A program made the translations under genes and the position numbers. A stretch of DNA of 64,000 nt. It comes from Moringa oleifera (taxonomy: Eukaryota > Streptophyta > Magnoliopsida > Brassicales > Moringaceae). This document shows, piece by piece, positions 47,585 to 59,085 of this stretch; positions within the stretch are counted from its first letter, which is position 1, and every line of letters starts with the position of its first letter. The notes beneath the pieces are model-generated. The model was not told where the DNA came from. It made no database searches and worked only from the letters and a program-made list of their open reading frames with translations. Location of the stretch: assembly GCA_021397835.1 (NCBI GenBank), contig JAJFZO010000034.1, positions 1,862,501 through 1,926,500 on the forward strand. Direction: 5' to 3'.

Positions 47585-50500
47585 TCAAGGATGAAATGAA
47601 TAATGTGAACATATGTGATCTAATTTCTCCATGTAATAATATATGTTGTAAATAATACATGATATGCTTTCTTTACTTTGGTCATTGTCTGCATATATTT
47701 CAGAACATGTAATTGGTTTACATGCAAAGAAGGAACTCAACCCTTCATGAACCAAAATATATCTTTCTTACTGGTGTCCAACTAGTGAAAATTTTGGCTA
47801 GTTTTCTTCTCTACTGCACTACAATTTTCCTACTAGTTTCTACAAATATAATGAGGAGTGGAAGAAGGGTAAGCTTTTGAAATTGACCCAGTTCAGTATA
47901 TACCCTCAAAGAAGAATTATATCCACAATTTTTTCACTTTGTGACCCCAACCAAAAATGGAGATCTATCATTTCCCTTTTCTTTTCTTTACAGTTGTGAT
48001 CAAACATGGATTTTTGATATGAAGGGTTTAGAAGGTAAACCAGCTCGGAGGGGTGGAAAGCCAGGCAGATGCAGATTGAAACAGGACGTGGGAGGCAGTC
48101 TATTCAATATATACACACAGCTAGAACTGGTCGGTCACAGCTTGATTTGCAGCGTTGTACAGCCTGATCAACGGCGCCATCACAGCCAAATATGGTGTAC
48201 AGTAAAGGCAGCGCAGAGGAAGTAGAAAAAAGAAGAGAGGAGAAGAAATGATAAACAAATAGTAAAAAGAAAAAGAAAACAAAGAATAATAGGAAGGAAG
48301 AAACGGGGGTGTTAAAACTGGTTTTTTCCATCACCATTTTCGATTCGAGTTCATCATCTGGCATATGATCCATAGATCAACCCGTCTATAATCCGATCCA
48401 GGGAGCTTTAACCTTCTCATATATCAATGGGATCGGATTGTGGTCATTCATTTAAATAATAGGCCAGACCGTGAGCTTAAAATTTTAAAACAAATCATGC
48501 GATGGGTCGACTTATTAAGGTTAATAATTAGACCATAATCGGATCATGACATTTATTAAAACTAAAAATGAATTATACTTAGTTGTATTTGGATCAGACT
48601 ATTAACATCAATAAATAAATTATATTTAGATCAACTCATTAAAGCTAATAAATTAATCTCATATTTAAGAATATTTAATTAAATTATTAATAAATTTTAT
48701 TTTTGTAAGTATAATTAAGTTAGTTTATAATCATTATTTATCAAATACAAAAAAAGTGTTTAACACTTTTTATAATTAAAGCCCTCATATATTTAAAAGA
48801 TTTGAATTTAGCGAATAAAAAAATATAAAAGAATGTAAGATTGAAAGAGATGACAAAACAGTTAGCAAATATCAACATATGTCCAGCTGAATTTAATAAT
48901 ACAAATTCTCTTAAAAATTGAAAGTGGTATAATAAATATAAGTTCATACAATCTTTTTAATTTAAAGGTGTACTTATTTTGATAACAAAATTGAAAAATA
49001 TATATGATTGATAAGTGAGTAGGTATCAATTTAATTAAAAGGTACTTATCTTGAAATGATGCATCAATTTTTCAAAATTACATTAATTAATTAAACACAA
49101 TTATTTGTTTAATATTATGAACAAATAATTTTTTATATTGTCTATTTTTTAAAATAACAAATAAGAAAATTTATAAAATGTTAACTTATATGTGTACAAA
49201 ATATAATAAAACTCATATAAGACCCATTTAATAACCTTATTAGGCTTATATTGACATATATAAAATCTACATAAAGCTTAAATAAAATCTATTTAAAGCC
49301 CAAAATATCTCATATAAAACTTAGTAAATTAAACGAATGGATAAACCATGAGTCATTTTTTAAAAATGGGTAAACCCGATCCGACCTGTTAATGTACAAG
49401 ACCTGTTGAGTAATGACCCAGATTGAATTTAGACTATAAATTTTTAACCCTGATTTTTTATTATGTCTCCTTATGACCACCTCATTAAGGAAGGATTCTA
49501 GTAGGCCAAGTAGGGTACAAATTCGATGAATAATTTTGTCATCCTTAAAAAGCATCAAGTATTAACCAATTATAAACCAAAAAAAATCTAGTAAATTTTC
49601 AAGTTTAATCTTCCATGATGTGCTAATCCATTGCAAGGCCTTTGAATTGTATTAATAAATTTAAAAACATTGGAGAGGCCTTCATTATTACTTTTTGGCC
49701 ATGTAATTATCTGTCATGCTTGGCTGTACACATCATACCGTCATGGTATAGTACGAAGTGGAGATCTATATACTCAATAAGTTACTAAGCACCTTCGACA
49801 TTTCTTTCACACTTAGATGCGTTCATTTTTTAGTTCTTTTTCTAACTTTCACTAAATTCGACAACATTTATTGTAATTAATTAATCTATTTTTTCACATA
49901 GTTCTAACTTCAGCATGTACCAATGGCATAGATGTAAAAGAAATGGGTATTAAAGAAGCATTTTGTTAGAGCATATCAAATAGAAAGTCATTCATATATT
50001 ATGTCTTCTTAGTCAAATCTAAAAGAAAATTCATCAGACAAAACTATTATGGATAGTTGAAAGACATTTACATATAGATATTCTAAATTTTCAAAGGTAC
50101 AGTTGGTATTAAAATGGAGCCTTTCTCTTTTGTCGTTGTTCTTTCTGTTTGTGTTGCAAAAAATAAGTATAAAAAAGAAAAAAATAGAATTAAAACTTCA
50201 TGTTATTTTTGAAGGTTTTTTAAGGAAAGCTGAAGATAGTAACTCAAAGTATTTTTATCAAAGTAATTAACGAAGTATTCAGATAATATGAAGTCTTTCA
50301 TGCAAATGTATATATATCACAGTGAAACGCAAGAAATTGACAAAGTTACTTGTACAATTTACTGCAGTTTCTTAGGTGGTGTTGGTAACTTGAAATCTTT
50401 GTGCTAAAACTAGTAGAGAGGCGACGCTACTTGAAAAAATCAGGTGGCTAGATATTGACATGTGAAGAGAGATCTCCAAAGAATGATTAATGATGATAAA

Positions 50501-50680
50501 ATAAAAGAATTTGAAAAAAAAAGAGTTAAAGGGCTGTAGTTGGTACGATCGAGTTCGATGATCAAGTTAGTAATGAAATTAGCAGAATTTTGGCATGAAA
50601 AACATAACTTGAATGAATCATACCTTAGGTTTTCTTCTTATAGTGAGATTTAAGGATACAAGGATCATTTTAATCTGGTA
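47585..50680. other. Downstream intergenic region
   Basis: Begins with the likely 3' UTR of the ENTH gene (AATGAATAATGTG near 47595). A GC-richer patch at about 48000-48230 has an open frame without a recognised domain. The rest is AT-rich with no gene seen. Confidence 0.45.
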
Positions 50681-50689
50681 TGGCTTCAC

Positions 50690-50897
50690 CTACTTTTAGT
50701 AGGTGAAATATTGACTTGTTTATACCCTAGACGAGGTAATTGATTTATTGATCTTTTAATACCTACTTATTTGCAAGGTATCATAGTATCATAGGTTAAA
50801 AGTAAGTGAAATATTGACTTGTTTATACCCTAGACAAGGTAATCAATTTATTGATCTTTTAATACGTACTTGTTTGTGAGGTATCATAGTATCATAG
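50690..50897 (+). repeat. Direct duplication, two ~103-bp copies
   Basis: GTGAAATATTGACTTGTTTATACCCTAGAC recurs at 50703 and 50806. Both copies continue through GGTAATYRATTTATTGATC to TATCATAGTATCATAGGTT. Only a few substitutions separate them. Confidence 0.93.
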
Positions 50898-51419
50898 GTT
50901 CCCGCAAATCACAGTATTGTCACATTGACACTCGAACGCTTTCCTTACTCACATCGAATTGTTTGCCATTTTAACATGACTAACACCATTCAGTGCACTG
51001 ACTTTTTGATTGCTCCCACATCAAAGACGTTTTCATAAAGTATGCCAAGGTCAATTTGAAACCTTAATGAGTCATTCATCGTGGTCCTCTTTTGGATATA
51101 TCAAGTATAGTTGATATTTAGTCACATGAAAAGTCTTTTACTCCTTTAGTTAAAAGAGTCATTCTAACATGTTTTGGTTTAAAGAAATATGTAAGGTTTT
51201 TCGACATGCAAGGTAAGTGCATGACTGTGCCTTTTTTATGGGCAAGTTAGTCTGTAAGTTTGTGTTTATGGAAAAGGCCAAGTTGTAATTGGGCGTTTGC
51301 GAATAAGGCCAGTCCATCAGATTGCTTTAAGACCCCTTTTTTTTTCTTGTGGTATAATTTTACCTAGTAAAATCTTTATCCATCCTTTTGGTCTTACATG
51401 ATCTGGATACCTTACAATC

Positions 51420-51960
51420 CGAGTACCTTGCAACCTAGCGCTTTTACAACATCGACACTCTTATGACGTTGTAGTCGAGCGCTCTTGTGATGTCAATGGC
51501 ATTGGTAGTGATGGTGCTCTTACAGCCTTATAAGTTGAGTGTTCTTGTAAGGTCGGCATGTCGGCAGTGTTAGCACTCTTACGGCCTTGTGACTTGAGTG
51601 CTTTTGCACTCTCACAACTCTGGCACCCCTACAGCCTAGCGGCTTGAGCACTTTTATGGCCTTGTGGCTTAAGCATTCTTGTTGGTGTATGCGTTCGTAC
51701 AACCTTGGGGACTTAGTGTTCTTATGGTGTTAGTGGCGATGGTGCTCTTACAGCCTTATGACTTGAGTGCTCTTGTAGCATCGACAGTTTTACACTCTTG
51801 TGACATCAGCAGCATTGGTGGTATCGACACTTTTATGGCCTTACGGTTTGAGCATTCTTACACTTGTGTAGCGTTGGTGTTCTTACGACCTTATAGCCTA
51901 AGTGCACTTACGGTGTCATAAAATTTATGGCCTTGTGGACTAAGTGCACCAATGCACATG
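51420..51960. repeat. GC-richer degenerate repeat field
   Basis: About nine variants of CTTACRGCCTTRTGRCTTGAGTG recur at irregular spacing (near 51520, 51580, 51628, 51650, 51695, 51745, 51830, 51880 and 51921), mixed with GRTGTYGRYGGCATTGGTGGT-like phrases. Composition differs sharply from the flanks. Open frames on both strands are repeat translations. Confidence 0.75.
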
Positions 51961-52590
51961 AATAATTATACGTACCTTGAATTCTTCAAAATAAAAATTT
52001 TTCATTTTTCGAGAAATCATCTTCCACGTGTGCACAGATAGATCAATCCTTTTTTTCAAGATCTTATAAATTTTTGCAAAGTATTGATGCAAAGCTTAAT
52101 CCCATCAAATAAGACAATAAAGAAATTATAAAAAATATCTAAAAAATTTATAAAGATAATGATACAAAGTACTAAAAACCTTAATTATGAATACTTACAT
52201 ATCATTATCTACATCAATAAGTTGTCTACATGTAATTTGTAAGCTCACTCAACTAGACATCTTAGTAGCAGCAAAGTCAAAAGAACCTGAAGCAAAGCTG
52301 ACAAACACATTTAAAGGTATACAAAAGTGAAGATGCTAATCGTGAATCTCTCCCTCCGAAGTAGTAACCTCCTTTCGACCTCTCTTAAATCATGTGAATA
52401 AAGTTAATAAGTTTAAGTTAGTTTAATAGATAAAATTTTATAAAAAATCTAGTAAAGTTTCCTCAAAAAATTAAATTAAAACTCCCTAAAATATATAATA
52501 AAAATACAATACAACAAACAAACATTTCAACATACATTTTGCAAAATGGATTATTTAAAATAATAAATTAAATAATTCAAAACAATAAAT
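51961..52590. other. AT-rich interval, no gene seen
   Basis: Nothing recognisable. Confidence 0.45.
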
Positions 52591-52599
52591 TTAAAAATA

Positions 52600-53230
52600 A
52601 TAATAATAATAACTAATCAACATCTTCAGAGACTTCATCTTCTTCGTCATCTTTCACTTCCTTGTTCTTTTCTTTAGTAGAATAACTTTCAATATTTGAT
52701 TTATGTGATATGTTTTTTTTTTATTATTATCAACATCTATTAATGTTTTACTTGAATTATTCAAAGATATAGGATAATCGTCTATATTATTTTTAATTTA
52801 ATGGGCATTTCTTTCATCTTTTTGAAAAGGAATATTTTGGGTTGATCCATAAGTGAAACAAGAGTTTGAAAGTTCGACAACGGACTTGACCTTTATTTTG
52901 CAAACAGCTTACTAGTCATACTTATCGTACTTTAAGTTTGGATAAGAAACGTAATAAATTTAAGCTATTTGTAAAGTTAAGACAAATTGCTTATATTTAT
53001 TCAATCTCTTTCTGTAAATGTTATCTACTAGATTATATGATTTATGTACTTTAATACTCATACTTGGTGTAGGATCAAATCATTCACACTTAAACAAAAT
53101 GATTCTCTTGATTGGTAACGCAAGGTATTCTAATTGTAACACTTCCATCAATATGTCAAAATAGTCGCTTTCATCTGCATTATAGTTGAATTCTTTTATT
53201 GCAGAATCTACTCTTTATTGTAGCACTATA
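52600..53230 (-). pseudogene. CACTA transposase remnant with DUF4216-like domain
   Basis: The minus strand reads YFDILMEVLQLEYLALPIKR, IILFKCE and FDPTPSMSIKVHKSYNLVD. A KYKQFVLTLQIA block and YYVSYPNLKYDKYD follow. This order matches the DUF4216 domain at the C-terminal side of plant CACTA TNP2-type transposases (YYGVLxEIxEVxY, LFKCDW, RxYEPFILASQAxQVxYxxYP). An acidic tail follows (KDDEEDEVSED near 52626-52660). Stops replace several conserved Trp positions, so the gene is dead. The more upstream transposase domain is not seen. Confidence 0.72.
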
Positions 53231-53257
53231 TCGAACTGTATCAAATTAATTACATTT

Positions 53258-53815
53258 AAGTACTAATTTAATTTTTACAAAAAATTAATTAAATTATTTC
53301 TCTCAAAACTATTATTTAACTAGTCTAATAAAAACTAAATTTATTAACAAATAAAATTAATGACTACAAAATGTAATTAACATATAACTAATTTAATTTT
53401 TATAAAAATATAATTAAATTATTTATCTTAAATTAATTATAATTTAATTAAACTATAATCTAACTAATCTAACATAAATTAAATTTATTAACAACTAAAA
53501 CATTTAATTAACATATAACTAATTTAATTTTCATAAAATATATTTAAATTATTTATCTCAAGTTAATTAAAATTTAATAATAATAATCTAACTAGTTTAA
53601 CATAAACTAAATTTATTAACAAATAAAATTAACAACTATAAAATTTACTTAACATATAACTAAATTAATTTTCACAAAAATTAAATCAAATAATTCATCC
53701 CAAATTAGAATCTAATTAAACAGTTATCTAACTAGTCTAACACTAACTAAATTTATTAATAAATGAAATTAATAACTACAAAATTTAATTAACATCTAAC
53801 TAATTTCTACGATTA
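53258..53815. repeat. Tandem array, about four copies of a 125-141-bp AT-rich unit
   Basis: CATATAACTAATTTAATTTT, then ATTAAATTATTTATC, TAATCTAACTAGTCTAACA and AACTAAATTTATTAACAAATAAAATTAA recur with anchors at 53263, 53388, 53519, 53660 and 53800. The array adjoins the DUF4216 remnant and probably lies in a CACTA intron or subterminal region. Confidence 0.88.
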
Positions 53816-54605
53816 TCAAATAAAAAGTATAATTTTTATGCATAATTCCAACCATCAATATCATTAACAAAAATTTTTATAATTACTTGTAAGAGCAATA
53901 GCCTTGTGCAAAGAAAGAGAAAATGATCGTTCATCAGGGAGAAAATGGTGGAGAAAAACTAGCTAGAGTGAGCTTAAAAAAAAAAGAGAGATAGTTATAG
54001 AGAAAGAGAGTTGTAAAGAGAATTGCAAGAGAAATGAAAGGAGTGGCGCTCGCAAGAAAGAAAAGAAACTAAGGCAGAAGCCATAGTTTTAAAGGAAGTG
54101 GTCATTTGCTAGAAAAGGATATCAACGACTGACATGGTTGATCACTATGGTTGCCTCGCAACCAAGGCTATCTTTCGAGGCAACCTTAATGACTGCATAA
54201 GGATGGCAGCTAGGCTGCCTTTTAAGGCAGCCTTAGTAATCGCCTAATGATGGTCGCTAGGTTGCTTTGCAGGCAACAAACTAAGACTGCCTGCTGGTAG
54301 CCTTAGCAATTGAGAGTTAGTCACTAACTAGCAATCAAAACTAATGTTGGTTGCTATCTAGCAATCGATAAACTTGATATCGCTCCTTGAATAAAATGAT
54401 TTAAAAATAATATAAATTGATTAAAATTAAATTTAGTGACAAAATTTTTATTTATCATTAAATTATGTTGTTAGTCTATTACTAATTTATTGTTACATTA
54501 AAATTTTAATTTTATAATAATTTTATCATTAATTTATTATTATCTAATGATTACTTACATTTATTGCTAATTTTTTCTATCATTTTTAATTTTTTTGTGT
54601 AAATA
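53816..54605. mobile_element. Probable end region of the CACTA relic, with small inverted repeats
   Basis: Contains a GC-richer stretch at 54120-54370 with palindromes such as AGGCTGCCTTTTAAGGCAGCCT at 54212-54233 and GGTTGCCTCGCAACC near 54161. An AT-rich run follows, ending in TTTTTTTGTGTAA near 54600. That may be a decayed TTTTTTTGTAGTG terminus. Confidence 0.4.
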
Positions 54606-57600
54606 TTGCTCCTCTTAATAAAACTAGTAGATAATAAGAATTTATTCAAATATATACGTTATTGAGATAAGATTCATGTAACAAATTAGTCACCAATGTA
54701 ATAAATGAAAAAACCCATTAACTTTATGTGAAAAATGAAAGAGTCATTAAAAAACAAAAAAAGCTAAACAAGTAAACCGACCATCCAGAAAAGTAAACGA
54801 CAAATATGTATCCGTGTTTACATACAATAACGAGGGCAATCAATGTCTAAGGTTGGGACACACAGAACTTATAATGTATATAAAAAATGATTGCACAGCT
54901 ATTTTCCAAGTGACATTATGTGTTCTGGAATTACATGCAAATGTATAAGAAAGAATTCCATAAATTTGAATCTTACTGGCCGACAAGGAAAATAATAATA
55001 AAGACGTAAAACGTTGAAAAAAGCTAAAATGCGTAATGTAGCTACCTACCTTCTTTTTCCTTTTATATATCTTTTGCTTAACAGATTAACATGTCAATTA
55101 TTCCTTTCAATACTGCTTTAAATAATTGCGCTTACGGCCAAAAAGGCACCGCAATTGATGCTATGTTAGTTTACCCATTTATCAAAAGAAATTAAAGGAT
55201 AATATATAATGCCAATAAGAACAAAGAAAGAAGAGAGAAGAACACAGATCCATCCTTCATTGGACTACATTTTGATCGTTTCTTTAATTTCTATATGCCC
55301 TCTCTTTACTTCAAAGTTCAAAACCACTCCAACGGTGCTATCGATTTTCAACAATTATCAATCATATGCCTCTAGCTCCCTCTAGTATTATCAACCAACA
55401 TTTCTCGCACTCGTTGCTCCCTTGTGTAAGTCAAGACTGTAATGTATCCTAGAGGATCATCATTAGCAAAGAAACATATTATTTCATCCATTTCTCTTTT
55501 CACATTTTGTCAGTCAAAGAAGAAAGTCACAAGTCAAAGAGATAACGTTCAAGTGAACCACCTTCACTTTTTTGGTTGACAAGTTTGTCAAAAAGCCATG
55601 ACCCTTGCGAATGCGCGATAATGGCCTCCAAGAATATGACAGTGTTGTTTCAAAGCTAACGTAATGGGGTGATTAATTGAGAGAGAGAAAAGTAGAAGCA
55701 GTTTGGTTTGATTTCAATTCACAAAATTAAATTTGTTCTTTTGAAGTATTTTCTAATTAAGTCCACATAGCTATTAATTGGTAGGATTAGCAAAGTATAT
55801 CATATTACAGTTTCAAGATAATCTATTTATATTGGAGATGGTGTGTGTGTGAAATTGTTGGATTTCATATTGCCTGTAACTGTACTACTAAGATCTTTGA
55901 CTCTATAAATCTTGTTGATGTAGTTTAAAGCAGAGAAATGAAATGATGATATTTACAAGGTAAGATTGATTAAGAAAACATAATATTAGTTGCAATACCT
56001 TAATCCATTATTAGGAAATCAAGCATCAACAATTTTTAAAATAATTTGTTATTATCACATTCTTATTTAATTGTTCTACATAGGAAAAAACACCAAAATT
56101 TTTCAATTACTTTTTCTATACTTAATATGAAAGAAATTTTATGTATTCATGGTCAATAAAAAAATTGATAAATGATGTTATTGATTTTTTTATTTAAAAC
56201 AATATTATATAAAATGTAGTTTTAAAATTAAATTAAGTTTAATGGATTTGGTCCATATATAATCTATTTAACTCATTTAATTAATATGTGACTCAAATTT
56301 TTTAAAATTCAAAATCTAACCTTTTTTTGTTGTAATCTTAATTTAAAGTCGAAAACGAGTTGGACCAAATTATCTATGAATTTATGGTCCAAATCTAACT
56401 AATAAGAAAAAACTTGATGAAATTTTTTAATTAACAAATTGGGTCAATCCTGCTTATTTAAAAAATAAGTGGATCACAATTTATTCATAAGCTTGGGCCA
56501 TCAAACCATTTGTATGTGTTATTCTACTGATTTTAAATGGGTCAATTTAATAAATTTTAATGATTTATATAAGTGTGAGTTAATCTAATCAATTTAAAGA
56601 ATGACCAATAAACTAATTACAAGCCATATATAATGATTCTAAGCCTTAACTGATCCAATTATGAAATAAATTAGGTTAATTAAATTCATCAAATAGTACA
56701 AGCCAATCCACCCAAAGACCACTGATAACATTGATGCCAACTTGACTTATAGAACCACAATCACTTTTATTGATTATAATATTGAGCTTTAAACGAGTTG
56801 ATTTTATATATTTTAAACAAGTCATATGTGAATATACTTAATATGTCTTTTGTGAATCTGTTTAATATGATAATTTTGTTTATTATTTAAATATAAATTT
56901 AAATTTAAATTTAAATATATATAATAAATAATAAAAATTCAATAAATTAAAAAACTATAAAATATTAAAATATCAAATATATAACAAACTTAATATATTT
57001 TTTTACATGTAATGTTGAGATCAATAAAAAATAAATTGTAAAATATATTTTAAGAAAGTAAAGTAAACAATATTAATAAGGATTTAAGATGATATATATA
57101 AATAACTATTTAATAGAAGATTGATTGAATGAGATTATATTCACTTTATAAGATAAAATAACTTTAAAAAATATTATAATAAAATATATAAGGATGAACA
57201 TCAAAAATAACTTCAACCTATATCTGTTTTTTATTTCACATTTTAAAATATTAATTAAATCAATTGTATTTTAAATATTTCGATTTGATTCAATTTAAAT
57301 TTTATGAAAAAATATAAAATAAAATATACTTAAATTGAGAATCTTATACAACGAGTTTTGATTTAAAATTTTTCGCAAACAAAAAGAAAACACTTAAGTT
57401 ACCATTATAAATACTGACAAATTTTGAGCACCACAAATATTTTTTTCAAAAAAAACTAAATGTCAAAAGTTCAAAAAATAATAAAAAATAGTTCATTAGT
57501 TGAAAATTATTCAAATTTGAGTAACAAATTTGAAGAAATATAAAATTTATTTAAGTTATTTTTGAGACATTATTTTAATTTTTCATAATCTTTTAAACTA

Positions 57601-58590
57601 TGTCTAATTTAATTAGAGCAAATTAAAATCTTAAATATGTATAATTGATCTAATCGAACATTAAAGTTCAAATTAAAAAATGAATGCAATTTAGATTCAT
57701 AATCATTAAGTTAAAATTTAATTTTCAATTTAAATTGATTAAACAGATTTCACCTATCATATAACTCATTTAATTGATTTAAATACTAATAATAATAAAT
57801 TAACCCAATGATCTAATTTAAAATTTATGAACTAACTCATTTATAAATAAATAGATTGAGCTTGATTTAATTATTTCATGAGTCAAAATCAAAATAATTG
57901 AACTTACTCACAAATAAATCGCTCTACATTTCGTGTGTCTTATGTCAACTCTATCATTATATTTGTTTTTCAATTTTAAGTAATCATAAACTCGAACTCC
58001 ATAATTTCACATACTTTTTTGTTTTTTTTATTTTGTCTTGAATCTTAATGGTTTTAATTTATTTTATATATTTTTAAAAATATATTAAAAGCTTATCACA
58101 AATTTAATTTTTGAAAATAGAAAGTTTGTATGAAAATCTTTTTCTCACTTACATGATTCCCAAGAAGATTTTTTTTTTAATTTTTATTGGGTTACAAAAG
58201 GAATTAATATATTGGTCACGAATGGTACAAACTACAAGTTACAAACTTTTATCTTGTAATTGTAAAACATCAGATTATGAACTGACACTATCTCACAAAG
58301 TATTTTAAATATTCCAAATTTGTCCACCACCATTATTTTTATTACATAAAACTAGGTTCCTGCAAATGTAAATCACCAAATTAATTATTTAATGATGATT
58401 AAGCTGAAGTATCAAATCAGTACATGGAGGAGCAGTAATAAATAAATGTATTAATATAACAAAATCTTAAGTAAAAAAAAATATTCTTCTTATTAAATAA
58501 ACATGTCTTATTATAAACCACTAAATTACAAGCCCAACTGAGGGCATTTTAGTCTATTAATGGAAAAAATTATGGAATATCATTACCGAA
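54606..58590. other. AT-rich intergenic region
   Basis: No gene seen. A less AT-rich patch at about 55200-55700 contains several TTGAC/GTCAA W-box-type cores (55512-55590) but no recognisable coding frame. The stretch 56000-58300 is extremely AT-rich. Confidence 0.45.
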
Positions 58591-59085
58591 CCCAATGGGA
58601 TATGTAAATATTTGTCGTTTAGGTCCCAGCATCTCCATGGTGTCTGTCAACTTCTATCCGAATTTTCGATTTTACCCCTCAAATGTTTCCATATTTACAT
58701 TTGGCTTACTTCTCAGTCTCACTTTCTCAGTTTTAACTCTCCCCTCTCCAGCTGGTATCCAAAGAAACCACTTTGGATCCTTTCCTCTCTCTCTCTCTCT
58801 CTCTCTCTCAGAGCTTTGAACTTTCTTCCTCGTAGGCCCTTTCTCTTGCCAAAACTTTCCTCTTTTGGGGAAATCTGATTTCCAAGCAAAACCTTTTTCT
58901 CGGTTAGCTAGTACACTGAGCTGGCTCCTTATGAGAGAGAAATAAATTTATCAACCCAGGAATGGATATATTTTTTCCGAGCTTTTCTTTGTGGCACTTT
59001 AGAAGGGTTTTATTTGTTTTATGATTCTGAGTTTTCTCATTTGATGATTTACTGATCTGACAAATAAAAGGAGTCTTCCTCCAAG
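58591..59085 (+). promoter_or_regulatory. Promoter/5' UTR region of the COP1-interacting-protein-like gene
   Basis: Pyrimidine-rich leader with a (CT)n run at about 58785-58809, typical of plant transcription-start regions and 5' UTRs. No clear TATA box was chosen. Two short open frames here are composition effects. Confidence 0.55.

Noticed and set aside
58595..58878. Overlapping Ser/Leu-rich frames before the COP1-interacting-protein-like gene
   Set aside because: They translate a pyrimidine-rich leader with a (CT)n run and overlap in different frames.
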